Source of the DNA: Nitratireductor alexandrii
Lineage (GTDB): Bacteria > Pseudomonadota > Alphaproteobacteria > Rhizobiales > Rhizobiaceae
Reading direction: 5' to 3'
Assembly (NCBI RefSeq): GCF_004000215.1
Contig: NZ_RBVY01000002.1
Coordinates: forward strand, 434,001 to 498,000
DNA: 64,000 nucleotides
Below the pieces are notes generated by a model, which worked only from the letters and a program-made list of their open reading frames with translations, searched no databases and was not told the origin of the DNA. Positions 51,207 to 63,117 of the stretch are shown here, in pieces; position 1 is the first letter of the stretch; the number at the start of each line of letters is the position of its first letter. Position numbers and translations under genes: made by a program.

Positions 51207-53485
51207 TTGAACGCACGCGGCGATATCGGTCAGGCACGGCCGCGCTGGCTCGGCCGGAGCTTGGCGCGGGTCGAGGATCGCCGTCTCGTCACCGGCGCGG
51301 GCGCTTATGTCGACGATCACCTGCCCGACGGGTGCCTGCATCTGGAATTCGTCCGCAGTCCCTATCCGCATGGCCGGCTCGGCCCGCTCGCGTTGGAAGA
51401 AGCGCGTGCCGCCGAGGGCGTGGTTGCCGTGTTTTCGGCTGCCGATCTCGGCAAACTTGGTCAGAGCGCCGTCAATATCGTCGTCCCTGGCATGAGCCCG
51501 CGCCCGCTTCGCCTGCTTGCCGGCGAGGCGGTCGAGGCGGCCGGCCAGGCCGTCGCCGCAGTGGTCGCGACCTCCCGGGCCGCCGCGCGCGACGCCGCAG
51601 CGCTGGTTGCCTTCGACGTCGAGCCGCTCGCGATAACGCCGCCGCGTCAGGGCGCCGAGCGGGTCGCCGCCGACTGGACGCTGGGCGATGTCAAGGATGC
51701 GTTTTCGCGTGCGGCGCTGGTGGTGGAAGCGACCGTCGAGCATGCGCTCGTCGCGCCGAGCGCGCTCGAACCGCGCGCCGCGCTCGCCGACTGGAACGAT
51801 GGCGCGCTCACGGCTTGGCTCTCGACCCAGTCGCCCTACCGGGCGCGCGAGGACCTGGCGCGCGTTCTCGGCTTGTCGATGGCGCAGGTGCGGGTGATCG
51901 CGCCTGATGTCGGCGGGGCGTTCGGCGGCAAATCCTCGATCTATCCCGAGGATCTGATGGTCGCCTGGGCCGCGCGTAAACTGGCGCGGCCTGTCAAATG
52001 GTGCGCCACGCGCGGTGAGGATCTGATCGCGGCCACCCACGGCCGCGGCGCGCGCACAGAAGGCGCGCTGGCGCTCGACGCCGATGGCAGGCTGCTCGGT
52101 CTGAAGGCCAGGCTCGCCTTTCCGCTCGGCCACTGGATGCCCTACAGCGCGGCCATTCCCGTTCGCAATGCGGGGCGCATCCTGCCCGGACCCTACAGGC
52201 TCGATGCCGTAGCCGTCAGTCTGAAGGCCTCAGACGGCAATCATGCCGGGGTCGGCATCTATCGCGGCGCCGGCCGGCCGGAGGCGGCGATGCTGATGGA
52301 GCGGTTGATGGACGAGGCGGCGCGACGCCTGTCGATCGATCCGCTCGAGATCCGTCGCCGCAATCTGATCGGCCCGGCCGATTTCCCCTGGTCGATGCCG
52401 GCCGGCGACAAGCTCGATTCCGGCGACTATCCCGCCTTGCTCGAGCGCATGACGCGCCTGTCGGATTATCAGGCCCTTCGCGCGGCATGCGAGAGACGCC
52501 GCGCGTCGGGTCAGGTCGTCGGCCTCGGGCTTGCGCTTTATGTTGAGCCGTGCGGACAGGGCTGGGAAAGCGCCAGCGTGTCGCTGTGCCGCGACGGCAA
52601 GGTTCAGGTTGCCACCGGCGCCAGCGCCCAGGGGCAGGGGCGCCAGACCGCCTTTTCGCAGATCGTCGCCGATGCGCTCGACCTGGACCCGGCCCGGATC
52701 GAGGTGCGCCATGGCGACACCGCCGACCTACCGGGCGGCATCGGTGCGCTCGCCAGCCGCAGCACCGCCATCGGCGGCAGCGCCGTGCTCCGGGCCTGCG
52801 AGGGGTTGCGTGCGCAAATCGTCGACGCTGGCGGCGAACGTCTCAACTGTGCCGCCGCCGATGTCGCTCTGTCGTCCGAAGGCTTGTCGGCCGCCGGGTC
52901 CAAGGGGGTAGGCTGGCGGGATTTCGCGCACCACGTCGGCGGCGAAGCCGGTGATCCGGCCGAGCCGGTGCTGACCAGCCAGGTGATCTATCATGCCGAC
53001 AACGAGGCCTGGAGCAGCGGCTGCTGCCTGGCCATGGTCGTCATCGATCCCGAAAGTGGCAGGCTCGAGTTCGAAAAACTGGCCTGGGTCGACGATGCCG
53101 GCACCGTCGTCAATCCGCTTTTGGTGCGCGGCCAGCTCGTCGGCGGCATGGCCCAGGGGGTCGGCGAGGCGATGATGGAACGCATCGTCTACGACGAGGA
53201 CGGTCAGTTGGTCACCGGCTCCTTGATGGACTACGCCGTGCCACGGGCAGCCGACGTGCCGCTTGTCGATATCGACAAGCTGGAGACGCCCTCGCCGGTC
53301 AACGCGCTCGGCGCCAAGGGCGTCGGGGAGGCCGGCTGCATCGGCATTCCGGCCGCGATTGCCAACGCGGTCGGCGACGCGCTCGCCGCTCGCGGCGCCG
53401 CGCTGCCGCAAATGCCGTTCACCAGCGAAAAACTGTGGTGCGCCCTGCACGAGGCCGAGACGCGCCGTGATCGATCGGAACAAAA

Positions 53486-53489
<4 letters not shown>
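51207..53489 (+). CDS. Molybdenum hydroxylase large subunit (xanthine dehydrogenase family)
   Basis: A 760-residue molybdopterin subunit. I start at the TTG at 51207, eight bases after GAGGAG; no ATG fits. The a/b hammerhead domain is at about 20-130, then the Mo-binding domains with DVGGAFGGKSS (234-244), YRGAGRPEA and the active-site Glu in GVGEAGCIG near the C-terminus. The CO dehydrogenase loop AYRCSFR is absent, so this is a heterocycle or aldehyde hydroxylase. Its small and FAD subunits lie 7.2 kb downstream in the same operon. Confidence 0.92.
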
Positions 53490-55034
<1,545 letters not shown>

Positions 55035-55141
55035 TCCGCGCGATGGCTCTTGCCCAGAGGCCGGCGGTGCGACAGAGGCGCGTCGCCGGACGAATTTTCA
55101 ATAGCGCTGCAATAACAAATATATCAATGGGAGAGTTCAGC

Positions 55142-56311
55142 ATGAAAATGAAAACCGTGTTGCTCGCCGCTGCGACATCTGCGGTCATGGCCGCGACGGC
55201 CTGGGCGCAGGAGCCCGTCAAGGTTGGCATGATCACCACGCTGTCCGGTCCGGCCGGCTATCTCGGTCAGGATATCCGTGACGGGTTCCAACTCGCCATC
55301 GACGCCGAAGGCGGCAAGCTCGGCGGCGTGCCGGTGGCGCTGATGGTCGAAGATGACGGGCTGAAGCCCGGTAATGGCCGCCAGATCGCTGACCGTTTTC
55401 TCAACAATGAAGGCGTAAAATTGTTCACTGGCATCGTGTTCTCCAACGTCGCCGGCGCCACAGTGCCCGATATCGTCGACGGCGGCGCGATTTACGTCAG
55501 CCCTAACGCCGCCCCGTCCAACATGGCCGGCAGGGAATGCCACGAGAATTATTTCGTCGTCTCCTGGCAGAATGACAGCCTGCACGAAAGCGCCGGTCAG
55601 AACGCCACCAATCTCGGTTACAAGAGCGCCTTCGTGCTGGCGCCCAATTACCAGGCCGGCAAGGACGCAATCGCCGGCTTCAAGCGTTTCTTCAAGGGTG
55701 AGATCGTCGGCGAGGTCTATACCCGCCTCGACCAGACCGATTTCGCCGCCGAGATGGCGCAGATCCGCGACGCGAAGCCGGAAGTCGTGTTTCAGTTCCA
55801 TCCCGGTGGTCTGGGCATCACCTTCATGCGCCAGTACCAGCAGGCCGGCCTGCTCGATGTCGTGCCGATGGTGGTGGCCGAACCGTCCATGGACGGCGTC
55901 ATCCTGAACGCGGTCGGCGAGGCCGCGATTGGCATCAACGTGTCGAGCCACTGGAACTCCGACTTCGACAACGAGGCCAACAAGGCTTTTGTTGCCGCCT
56001 GGCAAGAGGCTTACGATCGTCCGCTGACCTATTATGCCAGCCAGGGTTATGACGCCGCGCGCGCCATTGCCTCCGCGCTTGAGGCCACGGGCGGTGATTT
56101 GGCGGATATCGGCGCGTTCCGCAACGCGCTGCGCAAAGCCGATTTCCAGTCCGTGCGCGGCAAGTTCGCCTTTGGTCCCAACCAGCACCCTGTGCAGGAC
56201 TGGTACGCGCTCAAGGTCGTTGCCGGCGAGGACGGCAAGCCGATCTTGAAGACCGGCGAGCGTATCCTGGAAGACCACAGCGACGCCTACGCAAGCGATT
56301 GCGCGCTGTGA
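55142..56311 (+). CDS. Branched-chain amino acid-type ABC substrate-binding protein (copy 2)
   Basis: A 389-residue LivK-like periplasmic binding protein with a signal peptide (1-22, ending AWAQE). It heads a complete importer (permeases and ATPases follow at once). It is a clear paralog of the protein at 44769-45950. Many LivK-type proteins in catabolic operons bind aromatic acids rather than leucine; the ligand here is probably the heteroaromatic substrate or an intermediate. I start at MKMKTV (55142) after GGGAGAG. Confidence 0.92.
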   Translation: MKMKTVLLAAATSAVMAATAWAQEPVKVGMITTLSGPAGYLGQDIRDGFQLAIDAEGGKLGGVPVALMVEDDGLKPGNGRQIADRFLNNEGVKLFTGIVFSNVAGATVPDIVDGGAIYVSPNAAPSNMAGRECHENYFVVSWQNDSLHESAGQNATNLGYKSAFVLAPNYQAGKDAIAGFKRFFKGEIVGEVYTRLDQTDFAAEMAQIRDAKPEVVFQFHPGGLGITFMRQYQQAGLLDVVPMVVAEPSMDGVILNAVGEAAIGINVSSHWNSDFDNEANKAFVAAWQEAYDRPLTYYASQGYDAARAIASALEATGGDLADIGAFRNALRKADFQSVRGKFAFGPNQHPVQDWYALKVVAGEDGKPILKTGERILEDHSDAYASDCAL

Positions 56312-56387
56312 TGCGCCGCCGCCTCGCGCGCACGAAGCGTCGCGCGGGGCCTCCTTTCCCCAATCCTTTCGGGTTTCGGCAGCAACG

Positions 56388-57302
56388 ATGACCTTGTTCC
56401 TCGAACAGATGCTCAACGGGCTTCAGCTCGGCGTCATGCTCTTCCTGATGGCGGCGGGCTTGACCCTGATCTTCGGCATCATGGGTATCATCAATCTCGC
56501 CCATGGATCGATCTACATGGTCGGCGCCTATGCCGGCACGCTCGTCATCGGTGAGACGGGGTCCTTCCTGCTTGGCATCGCCGGCGCTCTGGGCGCGGCC
56601 GCCGTCACTGGCGTCGTCATGGAAATGGTGGTCATCCGGCGTCTCTACCGGCGCGATCACCTCGACCAGGTGCTTGCGACCTTCGCCATCATCCTGATCT
56701 TGAACCAGCTCGTCACCATTCTGTTCGGCCGCCAGCCTTTGTTCGTGCCGATGCCGCCGCTGCTTGCCGGCTCGGTCGAGCTTGTGCCGGGCCTGGTCTA
56801 CCCCGTCTACCGGCTTTCCATCATCGTCGTCGGGCTTATGGTCGCCGCGGGGCTCTATCTTTTGATCAACCGTACCCGCATCGGCATGCTGGTACGCGCC
56901 GGTTCGACCAATCGCGACATGGTGCGCGCGCTCGGCGTCGACATCCGCATGCTGTATACAGTGGTTTTCGGCCTGGGCGCGCTGCTGGCCGGCCTCGCCG
57001 GGCTGATGGCCGGACCGATCCTCGCCGTCCAGGTGGGCATGGGCGAGCAGATCCTGATCACCACATTCGTCGTGGTCGTCATCGGCGGTGTCGGGTCGAT
57101 CCGCGGCGCCTTTTTCGCCAGCCTGATCATCGGCGTGGTCGACACCATGCTGCGCGCCTATCTGCCGGGCCTGCTGCGCCACGTCATGGTCGGATCCGAG
57201 GCCGATGCGCTTGGCGCCGGCATTTCCTCCATGGGGATCTATCTGTTGATGGCACTCGTTCTCCTTGTCAGGCCGAAAGGCCTGTTTGCGGCCGATTCGT
57301 GA
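56388..57302 (+). CDS. ABC importer permease, LivH type
   Basis: A 304-residue permease with about eight helices. LivH features are LEQMLNGLQLGVMLFLMAAGLTLIFGIMGIINLAHGS at the N-terminus and the ATPase-coupling segment GSIRGAFFASLIIGVVD. It pairs with the LivM-type permease, whose GTG start overlaps its stop (GTGA). Confidence 0.93.
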   Translation: MTLFLEQMLNGLQLGVMLFLMAAGLTLIFGIMGIINLAHGSIYMVGAYAGTLVIGETGSFLLGIAGALGAAAVTGVVMEMVVIRRLYRRDHLDQVLATFAIILILNQLVTILFGRQPLFVPMPPLLAGSVELVPGLVYPVYRLSIIVVGLMVAAGLYLLINRTRIGMLVRAGSTNRDMVRALGVDIRMLYTVVFGLGALLAGLAGLMAGPILAVQVGMGEQILITTFVVVVIGGVGSIRGAFFASLIIGVVDTMLRAYLPGLLRHVMVGSEADALGAGISSMGIYLLMALVLLVRPKGLFAADS

Positions 57303-58297
57303 GCATTCTCATGAACGGTACATCCACTTTTAGGCCCGTGCTCTGTCTGGTTGTGCTGGTCGCGCTCGTTGCGTTGCCGGTGTTCGCCGACGCCACCGGT
57401 CAGCCGGCGTTGACCTCGCTGGCGACCCGCATCCTGATCTACGGTATCGCGGCGGCGAGCCTCAACCTGGTGCTCGGTTACGGCGGCATGGTGTCTTTCG
57501 GTCACGCCGCCTTTTTCGGCATTGGCGGCTACGTCGTCGGCATTCTTTACCAGCACTACGCTGCCGGCGAGCCGCTGTTGGGCCTCATCCCCGGCAGCAA
57601 CCAGCTTCTGGTCACGCTGCCGGCCGCGATCCTCGTCAGCGGCGCGTTCGCCGCGCTGATCGGCGCGCTGTCGCTGCGCACCAGCGGCGTGCAGTTCATC
57701 ATGATCACGCTCGCCTTCGCCCAGATGCTGTTTTTCTTCTTCGTCTCGCTGAAGGCCTATGGCGGCGACGACGGGCTGATCATCCGCCGCGCCAACGAAG
57801 TGCCCGGTCTCAACATGCGCGACAAGCAGACCGTCTATTATGTCTGCTTGACGGCGGCCGTAATCTTTTTCGTCCTGTTGTGGCGGGTGGTCAATTCGCG
57901 CTTCGGCAATGTGCTGGTCGGGTTGCGCCAGAGCGAGCGGCGCATGGCCGCGATTGGTCTGCCGGTCTATCGCTACCAACTCGCCGCCTTCGTCATTTCC
58001 GGCATGGGGGCGGGGCTGGCCGGCGCGCTGATGGCCAATTTCATGCGCTTCGCCAGTCCCGACATGCTGCATTGGACCAAATCCGGCGAACTGATGGTGA
58101 TGGTCATTCTCGGCGGCGTCGGCACCTTGTTCGGCCCGCTCGCGGGTGCCGCCGTCTTCATCGTTCTGGAAACCGTGCTCGCCGCCTGGACCGAATATTG
58201 GCAGCTCGGCGTCGGTGCCATCCTGCTGTTCGTCGTCCTTTACACGCATGGCGGTGTTCAGGCCCTGGCGCTGCGCCTGGTCGGGAGGCGTCCATGA
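57299..58297 (+). CDS. ABC importer permease, LivM type
   Basis: A 332-residue permease with about nine helices. LivM features are NLVLGYGGMVSFGHAAFFGIGGYVVG and the C-terminal GGVGTLFGPLAGAAVFI. Translation can begin at the GTG overlapping the upstream stop or at the ATG at 57311. The stop overlaps the next ATG. Confidence 0.93.
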   Translation: MSILMNGTSTFRPVLCLVVLVALVALPVFADATGQPALTSLATRILIYGIAAASLNLVLGYGGMVSFGHAAFFGIGGYVVGILYQHYAAGEPLLGLIPGSNQLLVTLPAAILVSGAFAALIGALSLRTSGVQFIMITLAFAQMLFFFFVSLKAYGGDDGLIIRRANEVPGLNMRDKQTVYYVCLTAAVIFFVLLWRVVNSRFGNVLVGLRQSERRMAAIGLPVYRYQLAAFVISGMGAGLAGALMANFMRFASPDMLHWTKSGELMVMVILGGVGTLFGPLAGAAVFIVLETVLAAWTEYWQLGVGAILLFVVLYTHGGVQALALRLVGRRP

Positions 58298-59064
58298 CAA
58301 ATCCCGCGTCCGCTCCCGTCCTCGCCGTTCGCGGCCTCATGAAGCGTTTCGGCGGCCTGGTGGCGACCGACGCCGTCGATCTCGACGTGCGCGCCGGCGA
58401 AATCCACGCGCTCATCGGTCCCAACGGCGCCGGCAAGACGACGCTGATCTCTCAGCTTTTCGGCGAGTTGCGGCCCGACGGCGGCACGATCGCGCTCGAC
58501 GGCACGGTGATCGACGGGCTTTCGACGGCGCAGCGGGTTGCGCGCGGACTCGCGCGCTCGTTCCAGATCACCTGCCTGTTGTCGGACTATTCCGTGCGCG
58601 ACAATGTCGCGATCGCCGTCCAGGTGCGTCAGGGCCACAGTTTTCGCTTCCTGGCCAATGTGCGCGCCGACCGGTCGTTGCGCGCCGAAGCCGACGCGCT
58701 GCTGGCCGATGCCGGGCTTGCCGACCGCGCCGACGAGATCGTGGCCAACCTGTCGCATGGCGAGCGCAAGCAGCTTGAACTCGTCGTCGCGCTTGCCAAC
58801 CGGCCGCGCCTGTTGCTGCTCGACGAGCCGATGGCTGGCCTCGGCCACGCCGAAAGCCAGCAGATGATCACGATGCTGCGCGGCCTCAAGCAGACCGTCG
58901 CCATGCTTCTGGTCGAGCACGACATGGACGCCGTCTTCAAGCTTGCCGACCGCATCTCGGTTCTCGTCTACGGCCGGGTGATCGCCACGGGAAGCGCGGA
59001 CGAAATCCGTGATCATGCGGAGGTCCGCAAGGCCTATCTCGGCGAGGGAGACGAGGCATGCTGA
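58294..59064 (+). CDS. ABC importer ATPase, LivG type
   Basis: A 256-residue ATPase. Walker A is GPNGAGKTT (42-50), the signature LSHGE (153-157), Walker B LLLLDEP (173-179), and the switch His is in VEHDMDAVF. GGGAGGCG precedes the ATG that overlaps the LivM stop. It works with LivF-type ATPase to energise the importer. Confidence 0.94.
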   Translation: MTNPASAPVLAVRGLMKRFGGLVATDAVDLDVRAGEIHALIGPNGAGKTTLISQLFGELRPDGGTIALDGTVIDGLSTAQRVARGLARSFQITCLLSDYSVRDNVAIAVQVRQGHSFRFLANVRADRSLRAEADALLADAGLADRADEIVANLSHGERKQLELVVALANRPRLLLLDEPMAGLGHAESQQMITMLRGLKQTVAMLLVEHDMDAVFKLADRISVLVYGRVIATGSADEIRDHAEVRKAYLGEGDEAC

Positions 59065-59759
59065 AAGTCAGCGCTCTACAGGCCGCCTACGGCACCAGCC
59101 AGGTCCTGTTCGACGTCGCGCTCGAAATCGCCGACGGCGAGGTGGTCACCCTGCTTGGCCGCAACGGCATGGGCAAGACCACCACCGTGCGTGCGATCAT
59201 GGGGCTCCTGCCGCCGCTCGCCGGCGAGGTGCTGATCGACGACGTGTCGGTCCTCGGCGCGGCGCCGGAAACCGTTGCCCGGCTCGGCGTCGGGCTGGTG
59301 CCTGAGGGCCGGCAGGTCTTTCCCACGCTCAGCGTGCGCGAAAACCTGGTCGCGACCGCGTCCAATCGCTTGCGGCGCGCAGATCCCTGGACGCTGGAGC
59401 GGGTCTATACGCTGTTTCCGCGCCTGCGCGAGCGCGCCGGGCAATCCGCCGTCACCCTGTCGGGCGGCGAGCAGCAGATGTTGGTTATCGGCCGCGCGCT
59501 GATGACCAATCCGCGTCTTCTCATCCTCGACGAGGCGACCGAAGGGCTGGCGCCGGTCATTCGCGCCGAGATCTGGGCCTGTGTCGAGCGTCTCAAGGCG
59601 GAAGGCCAGTCGATTCTGTTGATCGACAAGAACGTCCATGTGCTCAAACGCCTGGCCGACCGGCATTTCGTGCTCGAAAAGGGGCGTACCGTGTGGGCGG
59701 GCGATGGCGCCGATATCGAGCGCGACACAGAACGGGTGCAGTCCTATGTCGGCATCTAG
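59058..59759 (+). CDS. ABC importer ATPase, LivF type
   Basis: A 233-residue ATPase. Walker A is GRNGMGKTT (34-42), the signature LSGGEQQ, Walker B LLILDEATEGL, typical of LivF. Its start overlaps the LivG stop (ATGCTGA). The next gene begins 14 bases before its own stop. Confidence 0.94.
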   Translation: MLKVSALQAAYGTSQVLFDVALEIADGEVVTLLGRNGMGKTTTVRAIMGLLPPLAGEVLIDDVSVLGAAPETVARLGVGLVPEGRQVFPTLSVRENLVATASNRLRRADPWTLERVYTLFPRLRERAGQSAVTLSGGEQQMLVIGRALMTNPRLLILDEATEGLAPVIRAEIWACVERLKAEGQSILLIDKNVHVLKRLADRHFVLEKGRTVWAGDGADIERDTERVQSYVGI

Positions 59760-60576
59760 GCGCGCATCGCGGCGCGGCCTGCGCGTCGCCATCGTCGGCT
59801 GGGGCGCGATCGCCAGGCGCCTCGCGGCGCTGCTGGCCGAGCGAGGCAGGCGCGAGATCGTCTTCGTGGCGGTCGCGGTCCGCGACACGGCGGCATCGCG
59901 CCCGGATCTGCCGGCCTCGGCGCGGCTGATCGCCGAGCCGGGGGCGCTCGAAGGGCTGGACATCGATCTGGTCGTCGAGGCGGCCGGTCGGGCGAGCGTC
60001 GAGCCCTGGGGCGAGGCCGCGCTGTCGGCGGGGCACGATTTCGTCGTCTCCTCCACCTCCGCCTTTTGCGACGACGCCCTGCTCGCCCGCCTGGTCGCGA
60101 GTGCCGAGCGGACCGGCGCGCAGATTGTCGTGCCGCCGGGCGCTATGGCCGGCATCGACGCGCTCGCTGCCGCGGCGACGCTCTCCCTCGACGCGGTCGA
60201 GCATACCATCGTCAAGCCGCCTGCGGCTTGGCGCGGGACGGAGGCCGAAACGCTTGCTGATCTGGACGGCCTCGACAGCGCGACGATCTTCTTTTCCGGC
60301 ACGGCGCGCGAGGCGGCCGACCGTTTTCCGCAAAACGCCAATGTCGCGGTGATTTCGGCGCTGGCCGGCATCGGTCTGGAGCGCACGCGTGTTTCCTTGT
60401 GCGCCGATCCGGCCGCCTCGCGCAACGCACATCGCATCGCGGCCGAGGGCGCGTTCGGACGGCTGGATATGTCGATTGAGAACGCACCGTTGGCGACCAA
60501 CCCGAAATCCTCTGAAATGACGGCGCTCAGCCTGGTGCGGCTTCTGGAAAATCACGTCCGCGCGTTGGTACGCTAG
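59746..60576 (+). CDS. Aspartate dehydrogenase-type enzyme (NadX-like)
   Basis: A 276-residue NAD(P)-dependent dehydrogenase. The nucleotide fold is [18 protein letters not shown] (13-30). Family-specific pieces are [33 protein letters not shown] and the end [19 protein letters not shown]-aspartate dehydrogenase makes iminoaspartate or oxaloacetate from aspartate. Within a catabolic operon it may rather aminate or deaminate an amino-dicarboxylic intermediate. It starts inside livF-type gene's end, so translation is coupled. Confidence 0.85.
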   Translation: MSASRRASRRGLRVAIVGWGAIARRLAALLAERGRREIVFVAVAVRDTAASRPDLPASARLIAEPGALEGLDIDLVVEAAGRASVEPWGEAALSAGHDFVVSSTSAFCDDALLARLVASAERTGAQIVVPPGAMAGIDALAAAATLSLDAVEHTIVKPPAAWRGTEAETLADLDGLDSATIFFSGTAREAADRFPQNANVAVISALAGIGLERTRVSLCADPAASRNAHRIAAEGAFGRLDMSIENAPLATNPKSSEMTALSLVRLLENHVRALVR

Positions 60577-60666
60577 CGCCTGGGAGGAGGCCGGCCGCCG
60601 GGCGCGCTTGGATCGTTGCGCCAGGCGGGGGGATGCCAGGCTGGGCAAAATGACGATGGAGCACAG

Positions 60667-61133
<467 letters not shown>

Positions 61134-61137
<4 letters not shown>

Positions 61138-61958
61138 ACAAGTTCGACTATGCGTGCCCCACATCGCTGGCTGAGACGCTCGGCCTGCTGCGCGACGGCG
61201 ACGAGCCGATGCTGCTTGCCGGCGGGCAGACGCTGGTGCCGACCATGAAGCAGGGGCTGGCCGCGCCGGACCTGCTGATCGATCTCAATGCCGTGTCGGA
61301 GCTGATGGACCTGGCCGTGGTCGACGGTGAAGTCCGTGTCGGCGCGATGTGCCGGCACGCCGCCGTCGCGGCGTCGCCGGTCGTGCGCGAAAAGATTCCG
61401 GGGCTCGCTGATCTCGCCGCCATGATCGGCGATGCCCAGGTGCGCAATCGGGGCACGATCGGCGGTTCCGTCGCCAACAATGATCCCGCCGCCGACTATC
61501 CGGCGGCTCTGCTCGCACTCGGCGCGACGATCAGGACCGACCGCCGCGATATCAGCGCGGACGCGTTTTTCGTCGACCTGTTCGAAACCGCGCTCGAGCC
61601 GGGCGAGTTCATCCGTGAGGTGGGTTTTCCGGCCTGTTCGAGCTGTGCTTACCTGAAGTTCCGCCAGCCGGCGTCGCGCTTCGCCATCGTCGGCGTGTTC
61701 GTCGCGCGCCACCGGCACGGCGTGCGGGTCGCGGTCACCGGCGCGGGCGCAGCCGGTGTCTTCCGTTGGACCGAGGCCGAGGCCGCATTGGACGGGAATT
61801 TCGCCCGCCGGACCCTTTCCGGTCTAGCGCTCGAGCCGGATCAGATGCTGAGCGACATCCACGCGGGCGGCGCCTATCGCGCCCATCTCGTGCGGGTCTT
61901 GACCGAGCGCCTGGTCGAAACGCTCGGTGCGGACGGCGCCAGGAGCGGAAAAAAGTGA
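61134..61958 (+). CDS. Molybdenum hydroxylase FAD-binding medium subunit
   Basis: A 274-residue CoxM/XdhB-like flavin subunit. FAD-binding motifs are [13 protein letters not shown] (about 24-36) and [23 protein letters not shown] (about 107-129). With the small subunit upstream and the large subunit at 51.2 kb it completes a three-subunit hydroxylase, of the kind that hydroxylates N-heterocycles next to nitrogen or at C4. Confidence 0.92.
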
Positions 61959-61970
61959 AAGGAGAATGGG

Positions 61971-62981
61971 ATGATTGAAATCGGCGGCACTGTTGGCGCT
62001 CCCCATGGCGGGTTTGCCTTCGCGCGCGGCAACTTCTCCCATGGCGACCAGCTCGGTCAGTACATCTCCATTGTCAGCCGGCGCGTGGCCCGCGTCGAGG
62101 TGCGGCCGGCGAAAGCAGACCGCTTTGCCTATCAAACCTCCGAAATCCGCCTCGGCCCGCTGCGCATTTCACGCATCCAGTCCGATCCGGTCGAACTGAA
62201 CCGCTCGGTCAACTGCATCGAGGCCGACAACCAGGCACAATACATCATCGGCTTCAACCTGTCGGGCAAGACCGACGTCGACCACGATCATCGTCGCGCG
62301 GCGATCGACGCCGGAAGCCTGTTCCTGCTCGACAAGGCTATGCCCTACCAGGCGGTGTTTCCCGAACCCGCCGATCGCGTCTTGATAACGGTTCCGCGGC
62401 GGTTGCTGGAAAGCAGGCTGATCGACCCGACCCGCTACCTGCCGGTCACGCCGGACACCGAACGCGGGATCGGTCGCCTGGCGCGCGACCACCTGCAATT
62501 CCTCATCCGTGAGGGCCACCTGCTGGGCAGCGCCAACCAGATGCATGCCATCGAGATCTGGCTCGACCTGATCGCGCTCGCCTTCAAGTCCGGAGACGGC
62601 AGGTATGATGAGGATCTGGAACGAAATGATGGCGGTGGCGGACACATGCTATTGTCGCGGGTCAAGGCGCATCTGCATTGCGCGTTGGACGACCCCGACC
62701 TGACGCCGGCCAAGATCGCCGACTCCTTCGGCCTGTCGAAGCGCTACCTCCATAAGCTTTTTTCCAACAGCGGCACGACGTTCGGCGCCTGGGTTCGCGA
62801 GGAGCGTCTGTTGCGGGCCCGCTCGCTGCTGGTCGATCCGCGTTATGCCCATCTCACCGTGACCGAGATCGCCATGCGGCAGGGCTTTAATGACATCCCG
62901 CATTTCAGCCGCCAGTTCCGCGCCCGGTTCGGCATGGCGCCGCGTGAGGCGCGCGCGACCACTGCGCCGCAACTTGTGTGA
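61971..62981 (+). CDS. AraC-family transcriptional regulator
   Basis: A 336-residue regulator. The N-terminal half (about 60-180) fits the AraC_binding_2 fold found in regulators of aromatic degradation; the C-terminal double helix-turn-helix (about 230-325) includes LTPAKIADSFGLSKRYLHKLFSNSG and VTEIAMRQGFNDIPHFSRQFRARFG. AAAGGAGAATGGG precedes the ATG. It is the last gene of the long operon, 12 bases after the FAD subunit. Confidence 0.88.
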   Translation: MIEIGGTVGAPHGGFAFARGNFSHGDQLGQYISIVSRRVARVEVRPAKADRFAYQTSEIRLGPLRISRIQSDPVELNRSVNCIEADNQAQYIIGFNLSGKTDVDHDHRRAAIDAGSLFLLDKAMPYQAVFPEPADRVLITVPRRLLESRLIDPTRYLPVTPDTERGIGRLARDHLQFLIREGHLLGSANQMHAIEIWLDLIALAFKSGDGRYDEDLERNDGGGGHMLLSRVKAHLHCALDDPDLTPAKIADSFGLSKRYLHKLFSNSGTTFGAWVREERLLRARSLLVDPRYAHLTVTEIAMRQGFNDIPHFSRQFRARFGMAPREARATTAPQLV

Positions 62982-63046
62982 CGAGACCGTTGGGCGCAAG
63001 GCCGGTTGCGCGGCGTCCGGGTCTGGTATGACGTCGCGACGATGAT

Positions 63047-63074
63047 CGACGGGCTCGCCGTCGCAGTCTTTTTT
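63047..63074 (+). terminator. Terminator of the molybdenum hydroxylase/ABC operon
   Basis: CGACGG pairs with CCGTCG around a five-base loop (63047-63063); after five bases a run of six T follows (63069-63074). It lies 66 bases past the AraC-type stop. The short stem and gap make it moderate. Confidence 0.45.
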
Positions 63075-63117
63075 CGTTTGGTTGCGGTATTCGGATGCGG
63101 GCCCCGTCTTCAAGCCT

